Under the pieces are notes generated by a model. The model had not been told where the DNA came from, made no database searches, and was given only the letters and a program-made list of their open reading frames with translations. From the NCBI GenBank assembly GCA_022821495.1, contig JAJEDN010000102.1, positions 1-64,000 on the forward strand: 64,000 nt of DNA, given 5' to 3'. This DNA comes from Candidatus Poribacteria bacterium. GTDB taxonomy: Bacteria > Poribacteria > WGA-4E > WGA-3G. A program made the position numbers and the translations under genes. Numbering within the stretch: the first letter of the stretch is position 1; each line of letters opens with the position of its first letter. This document shows, one piece after another, positions 8,050 through 16,859 of this stretch.

Positions 8050-8137
8050 GAACTTACGCTGCCCCTTTGCAGGCGGGGTTTGAAACCCCGCCTGCAGTGC
8101 GTCATACGTCCGTTATCATGGAAAAATGCGTAAGTCC
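8050..8137. mobile_element. MITE-like element with GACTTACGC ends, copy 2
   Basis: The ends GAACTTACGC (8050-8059) and GCGTAAGTCC (8128-8137) are inverted repeats. The centre is a near-perfect palindrome GCAGGCGGGGTTT (8069-8081)/AAACCCCGCCTGC. The right half is the reverse complement of the left half of the copy at 2070. It sits right behind the selenoprotein gene and its palindrome may also terminate transcription. Confidence 0.65.
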
Positions 8138-8158
8138 TATTTGGATCATATCTTTGGA

Positions 8159-8195
8159 GAGGCGGAGGCTACTATCACCTCCGCCTCTTTCTTTT
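8159..8195. terminator. bidirectional terminator hairpin
   Basis: A perfect 10-bp stem GAGGCGGAGG (8159-8168)/CCTCCGCCTC (8178-8187) with a 9-base loop is followed by TTTCTTTT on the plus strand. It lies between the convergent SelW-like gene and lpxI. Confidence 0.8.
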
Positions 8196-8200
8196 AAAAA

Positions 8201-9004
8201 TTACTCGACAGCAACAATTGCGATTTTCCATTGGTCTGCTTGCTGCGTAAGTGCTTCAGCATCCATAACGAAAGTTCGTCGCGCTTCGACTGCCAGCACA
8301 TCTGCTCTCACTTGATGTAACATCGCTAACGTCTGCATGCCCACTGTCGGTACATCGATGCGAAAATCGTGATTTTCCGCAGATGCTTTCGCAACGACTA
8401 CGCCTTTCCTACCTAAACCCCCACCCCTCTTAATAGTTGCGTCTGTCCCTTCAATGGCTTCAATCGCAAGGATGATCTGGTTTTTAACAACAACGGTTTG
8501 ACCAATATCCATATTTGCGATTTGACGTGCAGTGGTAATACCGAGTTTGATGTCTGCCTGTTGACTTGCAGTGGGTTGTCGCGTTGTTAAAACGCCGGGT
8601 TGCGGGAGAAGATTACCGAGGTATTGATCTTGAGGGAGAATAGTGAGCCCAACAGATTCGAGGTAAGTGAGGGCTGCGTTGACAATCGCGGCGGGTTTTT
8701 CGCGTCGGTTCTGGACTAAAATTTTAATAGTGGTCGTATCAATCTGGAATGGGCGCAGTAGAATATTTTTTTCGACTTTACCGATAATCACGACTTCTTT
8801 TACGCCTGAGTTAAGAAGTGTTCGGGCAATCTTTTGGATCTGTCCAACGCCGTAGGTATGGATTTCGTGTGCGATGCCAGCAAAGCGCTGTGCATCAGAC
8901 TTTGTGATTTGGATAACAACGGGTTTTCGATTATGAACGGCAGCAGCACGAGCCAATAACACTGGAAGTTCGCCTGCACCTGCAATAATCCCCAATTTTT
9001 CCAT
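8201..9004 (-). CDS. lpxI: UDP-2,3-diacylglucosamine pyrophosphatase LpxI
   Basis: This 267-aa protein cleaves UDP-2,3-diacylglucosamine to lipid X in lipid A synthesis, the alternative to LpxH. It begins with LGIIAGAGELPVLLA, the N-terminal signature of LpxI (formerly DUF1009), and the C-terminal catalytic part has KRGGGLGRKGVVVAKAS, DFRIDVPTVG and the ending typical of the family. It is next to lpxA and lpxC-fabZ, which supports the role. The conserved leader repeat lies directly before its ATG. Confidence 0.93.
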   Translation of the reverse strand: MEKLGIIAGAGELPVLLARAAAVHNRKPVVIQITKSDAQRFAGIAHEIHTYGVGQIQKIARTLLNSGVKEVVIIGKVEKNILLRPFQIDTTTIKILVQNRREKPAAIVNAALTYLESVGLTILPQDQYLGNLLPQPGVLTTRQPTASQQADIKLGITTARQIANMDIGQTVVVKNQIILAIEAIEGTDATIKRGGGLGRKGVVVAKASAENHDFRIDVPTVGMQTLAMLHQVRADVLAVEARRTFVMDAEALTQQADQWKIAIVAVE

Positions 9005-9064
9005 ATTTTTATATTACCTTGCGGTTCGTTTAGGTAGGCTTTACATAAGACGTGCCTCTCCGTA
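9005..9064 (-). repeat. conserved leader repeat before lpxI
   Basis: Read on the minus strand it contains TACGGAG, then CCTAAACGAACCGCAAGGTAATATAAAAAT directly before the ATG. The core CGAACCGCAAGG and the spacing to ATG match the leaders at 19881, 21478, 33525 and 38042. The AAGG part can serve as ribosome binding site, but the conserved stretch is far longer than a Shine-Dalgarno site. Confidence 0.7.
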
Positions 9065-9167
9065 GGGACACCCTCCATTTCACGGCGTACGCGCCCATAA
9101 GCGATTTGCTTCATTACGGGCTTGTGTTTCTGATATTTTCACCAGAAACCCAGTATTTAAAAATGCT

Positions 9168-9992
9168 TTAACCATTTAGGACGCGATTCGGTTGACTGAA
9201 GCCGATGCCACGTTTGGAGGTTTCGATGAATTTAAGTAGATATTCAACTTCTGGAGTTGTTTCGAGCTCCTCCTTGACTCTGGCGACGGCATGTTTGAGC
9301 GGTAGACCGGAGCGGAACAAAATGCGGAACGCCTTCTTTAGTGCCGCAAGCGTTTCGGGCGTAAGCTGCGACAAAGGGTTGATCCGAGATGTGCGGATGC
9401 CAATGCGGTTGAGATCTCGAACCCGCGCCGGTTGTCCAGCGGACAATGCGAACGGTGGAATATCCTGTACAATTTTTGAGAATCCGCCTGCCATTGCCAT
9501 CTTGCCGACGCGTACATATTGGTGCAATGCAGCGTGTGCGCCCAATCGAACGTCATCCTCAATCACAACATGCCCCGCGAGAGACACAAAGTTTGCCATG
9601 ATTATTCTATTACCGACGATGGTGTCATGTGCAAGATTAACCCAATTCATTAGCAGGTTATTATCACCGATGATCGTTGACTCCTCTTCAAATGTTGACC
9701 GAGAGATAGAGACGTACTCGCGTAAAATATTGCGATTCCCGATTTTCACATAACTCCGCCAACCGTCGTACTTCAAGTCTTTAGATTCGTTACCGATCGT
9801 GGCACCGAAGAAAATCTTGCATTCTTCACCAATTGTTGTCCATTTCTCAATCTGAACATGCGGACCTATCACAGTGCCACGCCCGATATGAACTTCTTCA
9901 CCAATAAGACTATAGGGACCGACCTTAACCCCTTCTTCCAGTGTCGCTTTTGGAGAGATAATAGCCGTAGGGTGAATGTTAGTTTCTAACAT
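9168..9992 (-). CDS. lpxA: acyl-ACP--UDP-N-acetylglucosamine O-acyltransferase LpxA
   Basis: This first enzyme of lipid A synthesis (274 aa) transfers 3-hydroxyacyl groups to UDP-GlcNAc in the cytoplasm as a trimer. The N-terminal two thirds is a left-handed beta-helix of hexapeptide repeats starting IHPTAIISPKA. NLLMNWVNLAHD includes the catalytic His, and AGGFSKIVQDIPPF and GIRTSRI are family motifs. A C-terminal helical domain follows. GAGAGG precedes the ATG. It is preceded by lpxC-fabZ and followed by lpxI. Confidence 0.95.
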   Translation of the reverse strand: MLETNIHPTAIISPKATLEEGVKVGPYSLIGEEVHIGRGTVIGPHVQIEKWTTIGEECKIFFGATIGNESKDLKYDGWRSYVKIGNRNILREYVSISRSTFEEESTIIGDNNLLMNWVNLAHDTIVGNRIIMANFVSLAGHVVIEDDVRLGAHAALHQYVRVGKMAMAGGFSKIVQDIPPFALSAGQPARVRDLNRIGIRTSRINPLSQLTPETLAALKKAFRILFRSGLPLKHAVARVKEELETTPEVEYLLKFIETSKRGIGFSQPNRVLNG

Positions 9993-10005
9993 GGATGTTC
10001 CTCTC

Positions 10006-10136
10006 TAATGGCTATCGGCAGTCGGTTAAAACGCAGTTTGTAACAGATAATCTCTCCCTGGCGTACGCTGAGTGAGGATAGATCGTTACAGGAGGTCTCT
10101 TGACCGATAGCTGATTGCTGACTGCTGATAGCCAAT
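10006..10136. repeat. heptamer-type intergenic repeats (lpxA/lpxC gap)
   Basis: The gap carries GGCTATCGGCAGTCGG (10013-10028) and the run GATAGCTGATTGCTGACTGCTGATAGCC (split around 10104-10131), built from variants of a heptamer like CTGATAG. Similar runs occur at 3151, 11433, 24009, 53996, 56897, 57793 and 60170, always between genes. Confidence 0.5.
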
Positions 10137-11423
10137 TCAGACGGATGCCAATACGATTGATAGTTCAGCTTCTGTAGCAAGTTCGTCTCCTACATAAACA
10201 CGTCCTTCAATGCGTGCAAGCCGGCTTCGGAGTTGTGCAACCTCTATTTCCAATCGAAGTTGATCACCAGGGATCACGGCACGCCGGAATGTTGCCTTGC
10301 TTATGGAACGGAAGTAGCCGAGTTCTCCTTCTTTACCGATATCGCGAAGCACGAGCCATGCAGCGAGCTGCGCGAGTGCTTCAATCTGTAGCACGCCCGG
10401 CATCACGGGCTGCGTCGGGAAATGTCCTTCAAAAATGGGTTCATTATATGTCACGTTCTTGATGCCAACTGCTCGCTTTTTACTCTCATATTCAATGACT
10501 CTATCAACCATACACATTGGATGCCGGTGTGGTAGCACTTCATAGATATCCATCACCTCAATAGGTTCTTGAGCTGGTATCTGGTGGAGATGCCCCGCCG
10601 CACCGAGTGCTTGCACAAATTCGGCATGAAACTGATGGCCAGTTCGCATTGCTATAACGTGTGCTTTCGGTAAACGTCCAGCCAAGTAAAGGTCACCGAT
10701 GAGATCAAGGATTTTATGTCGGGCAAATTCATCTGCAAAACGCAGCGGCGTACTCGGTTCACCTGTAGTGCTAATAACGAGGACATTATCATAACTCGCA
10801 CCTTTCCCGATACCGAGAGCCTGCAGTGCTTCGATTTCATCCTCAAAGCAGAAACTCCGAGCGGGCGCGATCTCGCGAGCATACGATTCCGGCGTTATTT
10901 TGAATGTCGCTGTTTGCGGACTTGTTTGCGGATGTGCGTAAACGAACGTAATCTCTAACGCGTCAGCAGGCAACAAAACGAGTTGTCTGTCCCCCGAAGA
11001 AAGTACGAACGGTTCTTCCAGTTCAATAAACTGCCGGGGCGCATCTTGCGAGGCGAGTCCGACTGCTTCGATAGTTTCAATATACGGCGCTGCACTCCCA
11101 TCAAGTCCAGGCGGTTCGGGAGCATTCATCTCCACGATTGCATTGTCAACGCCGAGTCCGCCGAAAGCAGAGAGGAGGTGTTCAACGCTACTAACCGTTG
11201 CATCACCGCTGCGTAAACTCGTGCATCGCGGCAAAATATCCGCCCAGTTTTCCTGGCACACCTTCACTTCTGGAGCATCTGCCATATCTATACGTCTAAA
11301 GACGATACCAGAATCTACCGCTGCCGGTTTCAAGGTTAATGTCACATCTTCTCCTAACATTAACCCTTTTCCCGTAATTGTTGTTTCGCTTTGAATCGTT
11401 TGCTGCAAATCTGCCTTTGCCAT
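10137..11423 (-). CDS. lpxC-fabZ: bifunctional LpxC-FabZ fusion
   Basis: This 428-aa protein joins two enzymes. Residues 1 to about 280 are LpxC, the zinc deacetylase committing UDP-3-O-acyl-GlcNAc to lipid A, with the SVEHLLSA zinc motif, RHKILDLIGDL (HxxxD ligands) and RTGHQFH. From about 288 on is FabZ, the 3-hydroxyacyl-ACP dehydratase, with LPHRHPMCMVD and EGHFPTQPVMPGVLQIEALAQ containing the catalytic His and Glu. Such fusions are known from other Gram-negative groups. They link acyl supply to lipid A commitment. It precedes lpxA in the same operon direction. Confidence 0.95.
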   Translation of the reverse strand: MAKADLQQTIQSETTITGKGLMLGEDVTLTLKPAAVDSGIVFRRIDMADAPEVKVCQENWADILPRCTSLRSGDATVSSVEHLLSAFGGLGVDNAIVEMNAPEPPGLDGSAAPYIETIEAVGLASQDAPRQFIELEEPFVLSSGDRQLVLLPADALEITFVYAHPQTSPQTATFKITPESYAREIAPARSFCFEDEIEALQALGIGKGASYDNVLVISTTGEPSTPLRFADEFARHKILDLIGDLYLAGRLPKAHVIAMRTGHQFHAEFVQALGAAGHLHQIPAQEPIEVMDIYEVLPHRHPMCMVDRVIEYESKKRAVGIKNVTYNEPIFEGHFPTQPVMPGVLQIEALAQLAAWLVLRDIGKEGELGYFRSISKATFRRAVIPGDQLRLEIEVAQLRSRLARIEGRVYVGDELATEAELSIVLASV

Positions 11424-11432
11424 TTTGTAGTA

Positions 11433-11505
11433 GTTATCGGCTATCGGCTATCCTAAAAATTTTGATAAGTATCAAATTTTCTGTCTGACCACCGATTGCT
11501 GACAG
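11433..11505. repeat. heptamer repeats and hairpin behind mltG
   Basis: ATCGGCTATCGGCTATCC is a short tandem heptamer. It is followed by a hairpin around ATTTTGATA-AG-TATCAAAT (about 11458-11477) that may act as a terminator or processing site between mltG and lpxC-fabZ. Confidence 0.4.
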
Positions 11506-11549
11506 TTTTAACCCTGACAACCATCCCTTCGGTTTGTTGTAAAGCGTAC

Positions 11550-12575
11550 CTAACGTTCACGAGAGGCACGTCGAATTTTTCGTATCATCCTGTTGTGTTC
11601 TGAAAGCGTTTTTGAAAAGTGGTGCTTCCCTTCGCCTATCGCCACGAAATAGAAATAGTCTGTTTTTTCGGGACGTAGTGCTGCTATGATTGAATCGATG
11701 CCCGGATTCGCAATCGGACCAGGCGGTAACCCTTTATGTTTGTATGTATTATAAGGTGAATCAACACTCAAGTCCGCTCTCGTTAAAAGCCGTTTCGGGT
11801 TCCCTAAGGCGTAAAGCACAGTTGGATCCGCCTGAAGTCTCCATTTTCGTTTCAATCGATTGTGAAAGACACCGGCAATCCTGGGGCGTTCCGATTTGGA
11901 TTGTGCCTCTTTTTCAATCACCGAGGCAAGCGTTACGATTTCGTGTTGTGTAAGTCCTAAACCTATCGCTTCCTTATCGAAGGTTTCAGTCCATCGTTGT
12001 TTGAATGCCTCAAGCATCATTTCAACGACTTCCTCAGCCGTTATCCCTTTCGCGAATTTATATGTATTCGGAAAAAGGTAGCCCTCCACAGTCTTATCTT
12101 CAAGTCCATACTGTTTCAATAGACGAGGTAATTGGAAAGCTTCCCGAAATGCATCAGCCGTGCCGAAGCCCTTCGTTTCCCAAAGTTCAGCGATAGCAGC
12201 TGCTGTTAAACCTTCTGGAACTGTCCAACTGATGAGTGTAACTTGCCCTTTCTCAAATTCGTCAACAATGTGCCACAGCGTCATATTCCGGCGCAATACA
12301 TAAGTTCCGGCATGCAAGTGTTTGCCAGACCCTCTGTGTCCTACAACTATACGAAAAGCATATTCGCTCCGAATTAACTTGTGTTTAGCGAGTTGCTTCG
12401 CAATTGTTTGTGCACTGCTTCCTGTTGGCACCTCGAAATTGATAGTCTCTTCTGAAGAACTCGGCGGTGACGTTAAATACACCCCAGCCAATAGGGCGAT
12501 GAGGCAGAGCGTACCGAGCCCGCAAGACGTTAGTATAATTATCTTAATTATTCGTGTTTTTTGTATTGACCCCAT
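11550..12575 (-). CDS. mltG: endolytic murein transglycosylase MltG
   Basis: This membrane-anchored lytic transglycosylase cuts nascent glycan strands. One N-terminal helix (IIILTSCGLGTLCLIALLAG) is followed by a LysM-like region and the YceG catalytic domain with LASVIEKEA (catalytic Glu), FHNRLKRKWRLQADPTV, SPYNTYKHKGLPPGPIANPG and KTDYFYFVA. ATG 12575 is chosen; TTG 12599 is possible and has a distant AAGGA. It lies directly downstream of ruvX, a common arrangement. Confidence 0.92.
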   Translation of the reverse strand: MGSIQKTRIIKIIILTSCGLGTLCLIALLAGVYLTSPPSSSEETINFEVPTGSSAQTIAKQLAKHKLIRSEYAFRIVVGHRGSGKHLHAGTYVLRRNMTLWHIVDEFEKGQVTLISWTVPEGLTAAAIAELWETKGFGTADAFREAFQLPRLLKQYGLEDKTVEGYLFPNTYKFAKGITAEEVVEMMLEAFKQRWTETFDKEAIGLGLTQHEIVTLASVIEKEAQSKSERPRIAGVFHNRLKRKWRLQADPTVLYALGNPKRLLTRADLSVDSPYNTYKHKGLPPGPIANPGIDSIIAALRPEKTDYFYFVAIGEGKHHFSKTLSEHNRMIRKIRRASRER

Positions 12576-12636
12576 GCGTCTTGATTCATAATTATTCAAG
12601 GAACGCCAATTGAGTTCCTTTAACGCCTAATGAAAA

Positions 12637-13083
12637 TTAGGTATTATTCGTAGATACTGTCGGCGTGGTTTCCCGAATCTGTTTCAAATAGTCAGTGAGA
12701 ATAATCACCGCAGATACCTCATCAATGAGTTCTTTTTGCTCTTTTGTGTCTTTGTTAAGTTCCCGCAAAACATCTTCGGCTTCGGCAGTTGTGAAGCTTT
12801 CATCCTGGAACTCAATTGGAATGTCAATCACGTGTTCTAAACGTTGCGCAAACTTTTGCACCTTTTCCGCTTGCGTACCGATGGAACCATCAAGAGAGAC
12901 AGGTAACCCGATGATAATACGACCGACTTTATGGATAGCAACAAGATCCGCAATGGCAAGCAGGTCTACCTTCCTGTTTTTTCGGGTTAACGTACACAGC
13001 GGATGTGCCGCAACACCGAGTTCATCGCTCAGCGCAACCCCAATGCGTACGTCGCCGACATCTAATCCAAGTAAGATTTCCAT
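12637..13083 (-). CDS. ruvX: RuvX/YqgF-type nuclease (Holliday junction resolvase-like)
   Basis: This 148-aa RNase-H-fold protein starts ILLGLDVGDVRIGVALSDE, with the catalytic Asp of YqgF. IIIGLPVSLDGSIG, DESFTTAEAE and the ending LIDEVSAVIILTDYL complete the family motifs. YqgF matures pre-16S rRNA in E. coli and is also annotated as a putative resolvase. It is upstream of mltG on the same strand. Confidence 0.93.
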   Translation of the reverse strand: MEILLGLDVGDVRIGVALSDELGVAAHPLCTLTRKNRKVDLLAIADLVAIHKVGRIIIGLPVSLDGSIGTQAEKVQKFAQRLEHVIDIPIEFQDESFTTAEAEDVLRELNKDTKEQKELIDEVSAVIILTDYLKQIRETTPTVSTNNT

Positions 13084-13134
13084 AACTGCTACCCTTTTTA
13101 TTTTTTATCGACTGATGCGCTACTGAACACTAAA

Positions 13135-14919
13135 TCAAAAGCGACCAGAACGTAAGATAGAGATTACCAAACCGAATCCGAAGAACGTTGCGGTTAAGTA
13201 ACCCATAATGCCAAGGAAAAACTTCCATTCCCAGAGTCCTACGCCTTGTAAGATAATCGATGAACCGACAATCAGCGAAGCGATGATAAGACTAAAGGCG
13301 ACTCGGTTGATAACTCGATCAAACGCCTTAATCACGGCTTCAAGACTGAGATGCTCTAACTCAAACTTAAGAGAACCTCGCTGTAATTTTTGCAGAATCC
13401 GACGCAATTGGAGCGGCATATCGCGTGCGAGTTCTGTGAAATCTTCCATAGAATCTACAAACTGCCGTTCCCAGCGTTTAGTCCCAAAATTTTGGACGAG
13501 AAATTGAGCGATATACGGTTGACTGAATGCCAAGATATCAAAATCTGGGTTCAGCTTCATTACAACCGATTCAACTGTCGCTACCGTTTTACCGAGCATC
13601 AAAAATGCTGGTGGCGTATGGATCTGATGACGTAGTGACGCATTAAAAACCTCATGAATTAGTTCTCCGAGGCGAAGCCGACTCGGCGGCATATTGAAGT
13701 AACGTTCTAAAAAGTCATTCATTTCTAACTTCAATGCCGTGATGTCTGTCTCATCACCGAGGATACCCATCCGGATGTAGCTTCTGACAACAGCATCTAC
13801 ATCTTTGGTTAACACAGCACTGAGCCAACTGCAGATGTCCCGCAACATATCGTCGCTTATCCTGCCTACCATGCCGAAGTCTACTAAACCGATTTTCCCA
13901 TCTTCTAAAACGAAAACGTTCCCCGGGTGCGGATCCGCGTGAAAAAACCCATCCCTTAGCACTTGGGTATAAAACAGTTCCACGAACGTTTCAGCGAGTT
14001 CTGTCCGATTGAATCCCATCTTATCTAATTGCGCTATCGCGTCAATTGGGATACCGTCAATACGTTCCAAGGTTAAAACTCGACGGTTCGTGAATTCCCA
14101 ATAGACTTTAGGGATCTTCACTTTCGGGGACACTGCGAACTTCTGGTAGAAAGCATCCGTATTTGCCGCTTCAATTGTAAAATCAATCTCTTTCCGAATG
14201 GAGCGAGAGAATTCACGGACAAGTTCAGTCGGTTTGAAGAGATGCATTTCAGGATCACTATTTTCAAGTTGCTCGGCTAACTCCATCAAAAGATTGAGAT
14301 CTGTCTGGATAACTGTTGCGACTCGCGGACGTTGAACTTTAACGACAACCGGTTCACCTGTTATCAGTGTTGCCGCGTGTACCTGCGCAATTGAAGCTGC
14401 TGCAAATGGTTGTTGTTCGTATGTTGGAAAGACCTCCTCAAGCGGTCGTTCAAATTCTGTTTCAATGGTAGTTTTCACCTCTGAGAAATCGAAGGGTTGC
14501 GCCTGTCGCTGCAATTTCTGGAACTCGGTAGTCCACGCCAGTGCTTCTTCTTGTCCAACGAGTTCGGAGAGAATGTCCACCCGTGTACTGAGAACCTGTC
14601 CCAATTTAACAAATGTTGGACCCAACTCTTCAAAAGCGAGCCTTAACCGCTCTGGAACGGATAGCAATGTCCCTGACGCATTTTGTTGGTCTGACCCTTT
14701 TTTTGATCGCCTTAAGTGCCACCATTTCCGTTTCTTCTCTGCGTGAGTGTCCTTCCTTGCCTTCCGGGCAAGCACCCCTTTGAATCTAAAATGGGTTGTT
14801 CGACCCCGCTCAAGGATTTGAGAGATAATATGTCCAAAGCCGTGCCTCGCAAAGACACTGACAATCTCAGGCAGGCGTCTCGCACTTTTGAGTTTACGGT
14901 TCAAATTCAGAATGCGCAT
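13135..14919 (-). CDS. UbiB/ABC1/ADCK family atypical kinase
   Basis: This 594-aa protein has the UbiB family core: LGPTFVKLGQVLSTR (the KxGQ motif) near residue 95, AAASIAQVHAA, VVVKVQRP, the HADPHPGN catalytic loop and VDFGMVGR. Two C-terminal hydrophobic helices (about 540-590) anchor it to the membrane, as in UbiB. Family members support ubiquinone or other isoprenoid lipid metabolism through ATPase activity. No quinone genes lie nearby, so the pathway is unproven. Confidence 0.9.
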   Translation of the reverse strand: MRILNLNRKLKSARRLPEIVSVFARHGFGHIISQILERGRTTHFRFKGVLARKARKDTHAEKKRKWWHLRRSKKGSDQQNASGTLLSVPERLRLAFEELGPTFVKLGQVLSTRVDILSELVGQEEALAWTTEFQKLQRQAQPFDFSEVKTTIETEFERPLEEVFPTYEQQPFAAASIAQVHAATLITGEPVVVKVQRPRVATVIQTDLNLLMELAEQLENSDPEMHLFKPTELVREFSRSIRKEIDFTIEAANTDAFYQKFAVSPKVKIPKVYWEFTNRRVLTLERIDGIPIDAIAQLDKMGFNRTELAETFVELFYTQVLRDGFFHADPHPGNVFVLEDGKIGLVDFGMVGRISDDMLRDICSWLSAVLTKDVDAVVRSYIRMGILGDETDITALKLEMNDFLERYFNMPPSRLRLGELIHEVFNASLRHQIHTPPAFLMLGKTVATVESVVMKLNPDFDILAFSQPYIAQFLVQNFGTKRWERQFVDSMEDFTELARDMPLQLRRILQKLQRGSLKFELEHLSLEAVIKAFDRVINRVAFSLIIASLIVGSSIILQGVGLWEWKFFLGIMGYLTATFFGFGLVISILRSGRF

Positions 14920-15027
14920 GAGATTTTCGTCTCTTTATAGGTTTTGCAATTCCACTTTAAAATTTTACACGAAAAGTTGTGTGTAGTCAAGGAAAATCTC
15001 ATGAATCTCAAGACTGAGGATAGAGAC

Positions 15028-15057
15028 TTGATAAATAACGCTAACTTGTGCTATAAT
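15028..15057 (+). promoter_or_regulatory. promoter for the DNA methyltransferase gene
   Basis: TTGATA (15028-15033) and TATAAT (15052-15057) are 18 bases apart, a good sigma-70-type promoter about 90 bases before the start codon. Confidence 0.6.
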
Positions 15058-15146
15058 TCCACAGTAAAAAACAGTAAAAGCCGTAAGTAGTATTTAAAGA
15101 TTACAATAAACGACTCTTTGCTTATAGCGAAGGAGCAAGGAATTAA

Positions 15147-16028
15147 ATGTCCAATCATCATCTTTATTATGGCGATAACCTCGTGATTCTTCAGAAGCAT
15201 GTTTCTAACGAAAGTGTTGATTTGATTTACATTGATCCGCCGTTTAACACTGGGAAACGCCAACAGCGTACGAAGATTGAGGTCGAATTGGATGTCCAAG
15301 GCGATCGCGTCGGTTTCCAAGGTAAGACATACCGAACTCACAAAGGTAAAACTACACATTACGCCGATCAGTTTGAAAGTTCGGATGCATATTTGCAGTT
15401 TTTACGTCCTCGTTTTGAAGAAGCATATCGGGTACTCCAGCCCTATGGGAGTTTCTTTCTCCATATTGATTATCGAGAGGTGCATTATTGTAAGGTGATG
15501 CTTGATGAAATCTTCGGACGTGAATCGTTTATGAATGAGATTATTTGGGCTTATGATTATGGCGGGCGCGCCAAGTCACGGTGGTCTGCTAAGCACGATA
15601 ACATCTTATGGTACGCGAAAACACCGAAACACTATACCTTCAATTTCGATGAGATGGATAGGATTCCCTATATGGCACCTGATTTAGTCAGCAAGGCGAA
15701 AGCAGCGCGCGGCAAAACGCCTACCGATGTTTGGTGGCATACCATCGTCAGCACGAATGGGAGTGAGAGAACTGGCTATCCAACACAAAAGCCGCTCGGT
15801 GTTCTTAATCGTATCGTCAAGGTACATTCTTCACCACGAGACACGCTTTTAGACTTTTTTGCTGGCAGTGGGGCATTCGGTGAATCCGCTGCACTACACG
15901 ACCGTTCCTCAATCTTAGTTGACAACAATATTCCGGCAATTAGATGCATCATGGATAGATTAGCGAATTACAGTGTTAAACTCATCAACGCCGATTACGA
16001 GGCATTAAGGGCGCAAGAGATAGGATAG
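15147..16028 (+). CDS. site-specific DNA-methyltransferase (N4-cytosine or N6-adenine)
   Basis: This 293-aa protein has the amino-methyltransferase motifs in beta-class order: IYIDPPFNTG (motif IV, DPPF) near residue 30 and LLDFFAGSGAFGESA (motif I, FxGxG) near 230. GYPTQKPLGVLNRIV precedes motif I, as is common. No restriction or specificity subunit is nearby, so it is a solitary methyltransferase; whether it marks N6-adenine or N4-cytosine cannot be read here. GAAGGAGCAAGGA precedes the ATG. Confidence 0.9.
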   Translation: MSNHHLYYGDNLVILQKHVSNESVDLIYIDPPFNTGKRQQRTKIEVELDVQGDRVGFQGKTYRTHKGKTTHYADQFESSDAYLQFLRPRFEEAYRVLQPYGSFFLHIDYREVHYCKVMLDEIFGRESFMNEIIWAYDYGGRAKSRWSAKHDNILWYAKTPKHYTFNFDEMDRIPYMAPDLVSKAKAARGKTPTDVWWHTIVSTNGSERTGYPTQKPLGVLNRIVKVHSSPRDTLLDFFAGSGAFGESAALHDRSSILVDNNIPAIRCIMDRLANYSVKLINADYEALRAQEIG

Positions 16029-16190
16029 TGCCTTTAATCTTTCATTCCATACACAATGAAAATTGCTGTTTGGCTATCTTTTTCCGAATAGACGTTTCTA
16101 ATAGGTGTAGGTCCTACGTTGGAACGGGAAATAAAAAGACGCTTGATTTTCGGTAAAATATAGGTGTAAAGGCGTATGGAGGTGTATACA

Positions 16191-16859
16191 GTGAAAGGGA
16201 TTAAAAAAATTTCAGAACAGGCTCGAGAGAGTCTCACCCAATTTTTAGAGGTGGTAGAGGGTAACGAGTCTTTTCTCAATGGAGCGATTCTTGATATGAA
16301 AAAGCGGCTCACCGAGGCAAAAGAACTCGTCGCTACAGCGATCGCAGAGGAGCAGAGACTTAAACGGGCTTACCAAGAGGCTGTTGATGCCGCGAAGGTA
16401 TGGGAAAATAAAGCAGATACCGCTGAACAAGAAGGAAACCAGGTCCGTGTAAGTGAAGCACGGCAACGCACACAACACTATATGGCCCGTGCAGACGACT
16501 ACAAGCATCAGATTGATGCACAAGCAGCAGTTGTTGCACGCCTCAAGAGTGCTCTCCACGAATTTTATCAGCAGTTTCGAGACGCAGCGGAACAGGCTGA
16601 GGAACTGCACCAGCGTCAGAAACAAGCGGAAACACGCACTGAACTCTATCGAGTGTTGTCTGATGAGGTAGCCAACGGTGTATCTGAAGTTTTAGAACGG
16701 ACGGAACAGAAATTGAAAACAACAGAAGCCAAAGCCGAAATTTTGGAAGGCAAAAGCCGCCAAACTACCACCAGGACGGAAATGACTGAAGGTAGCCTCG
16801 ATCTGGACCAAGCACTCGCGGAACTCAAAGATGATGTCTTAGGTAGTGGTCGAAGATGA
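16191..16859 (+). CDS. PspA/IM30 family membrane-stress protein
   Basis: This protein of about 222 aa is almost entirely alpha-helical coiled coil from residue 15 to 200. It has the PspA/Vipp1 layout: helical hairpin, KKRLTEAKELVATAIAEEQRL, then Q/E-rich heptads. Family members bind membranes and protect the proton gradient. GTG 16191 is chosen because GGAGGT (16178-16183) lies seven bases before it; ATG 16176 has no such site. It overlaps the next ABC transporter gene by four bases, suggesting co-expression with that exporter. Confidence 0.82.
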   Translation: MKGIKKISEQARESLTQFLEVVEGNESFLNGAILDMKKRLTEAKELVATAIAEEQRLKRAYQEAVDAAKVWENKADTAEQEGNQVRVSEARQRTQHYMARADDYKHQIDAQAAVVARLKSALHEFYQQFRDAAEQAEELHQRQKQAETRTELYRVLSDEVANGVSEVLERTEQKLKTTEAKAEILEGKSRQTTTRTEMTEGSLDLDQALAELKDDVLGSGRR

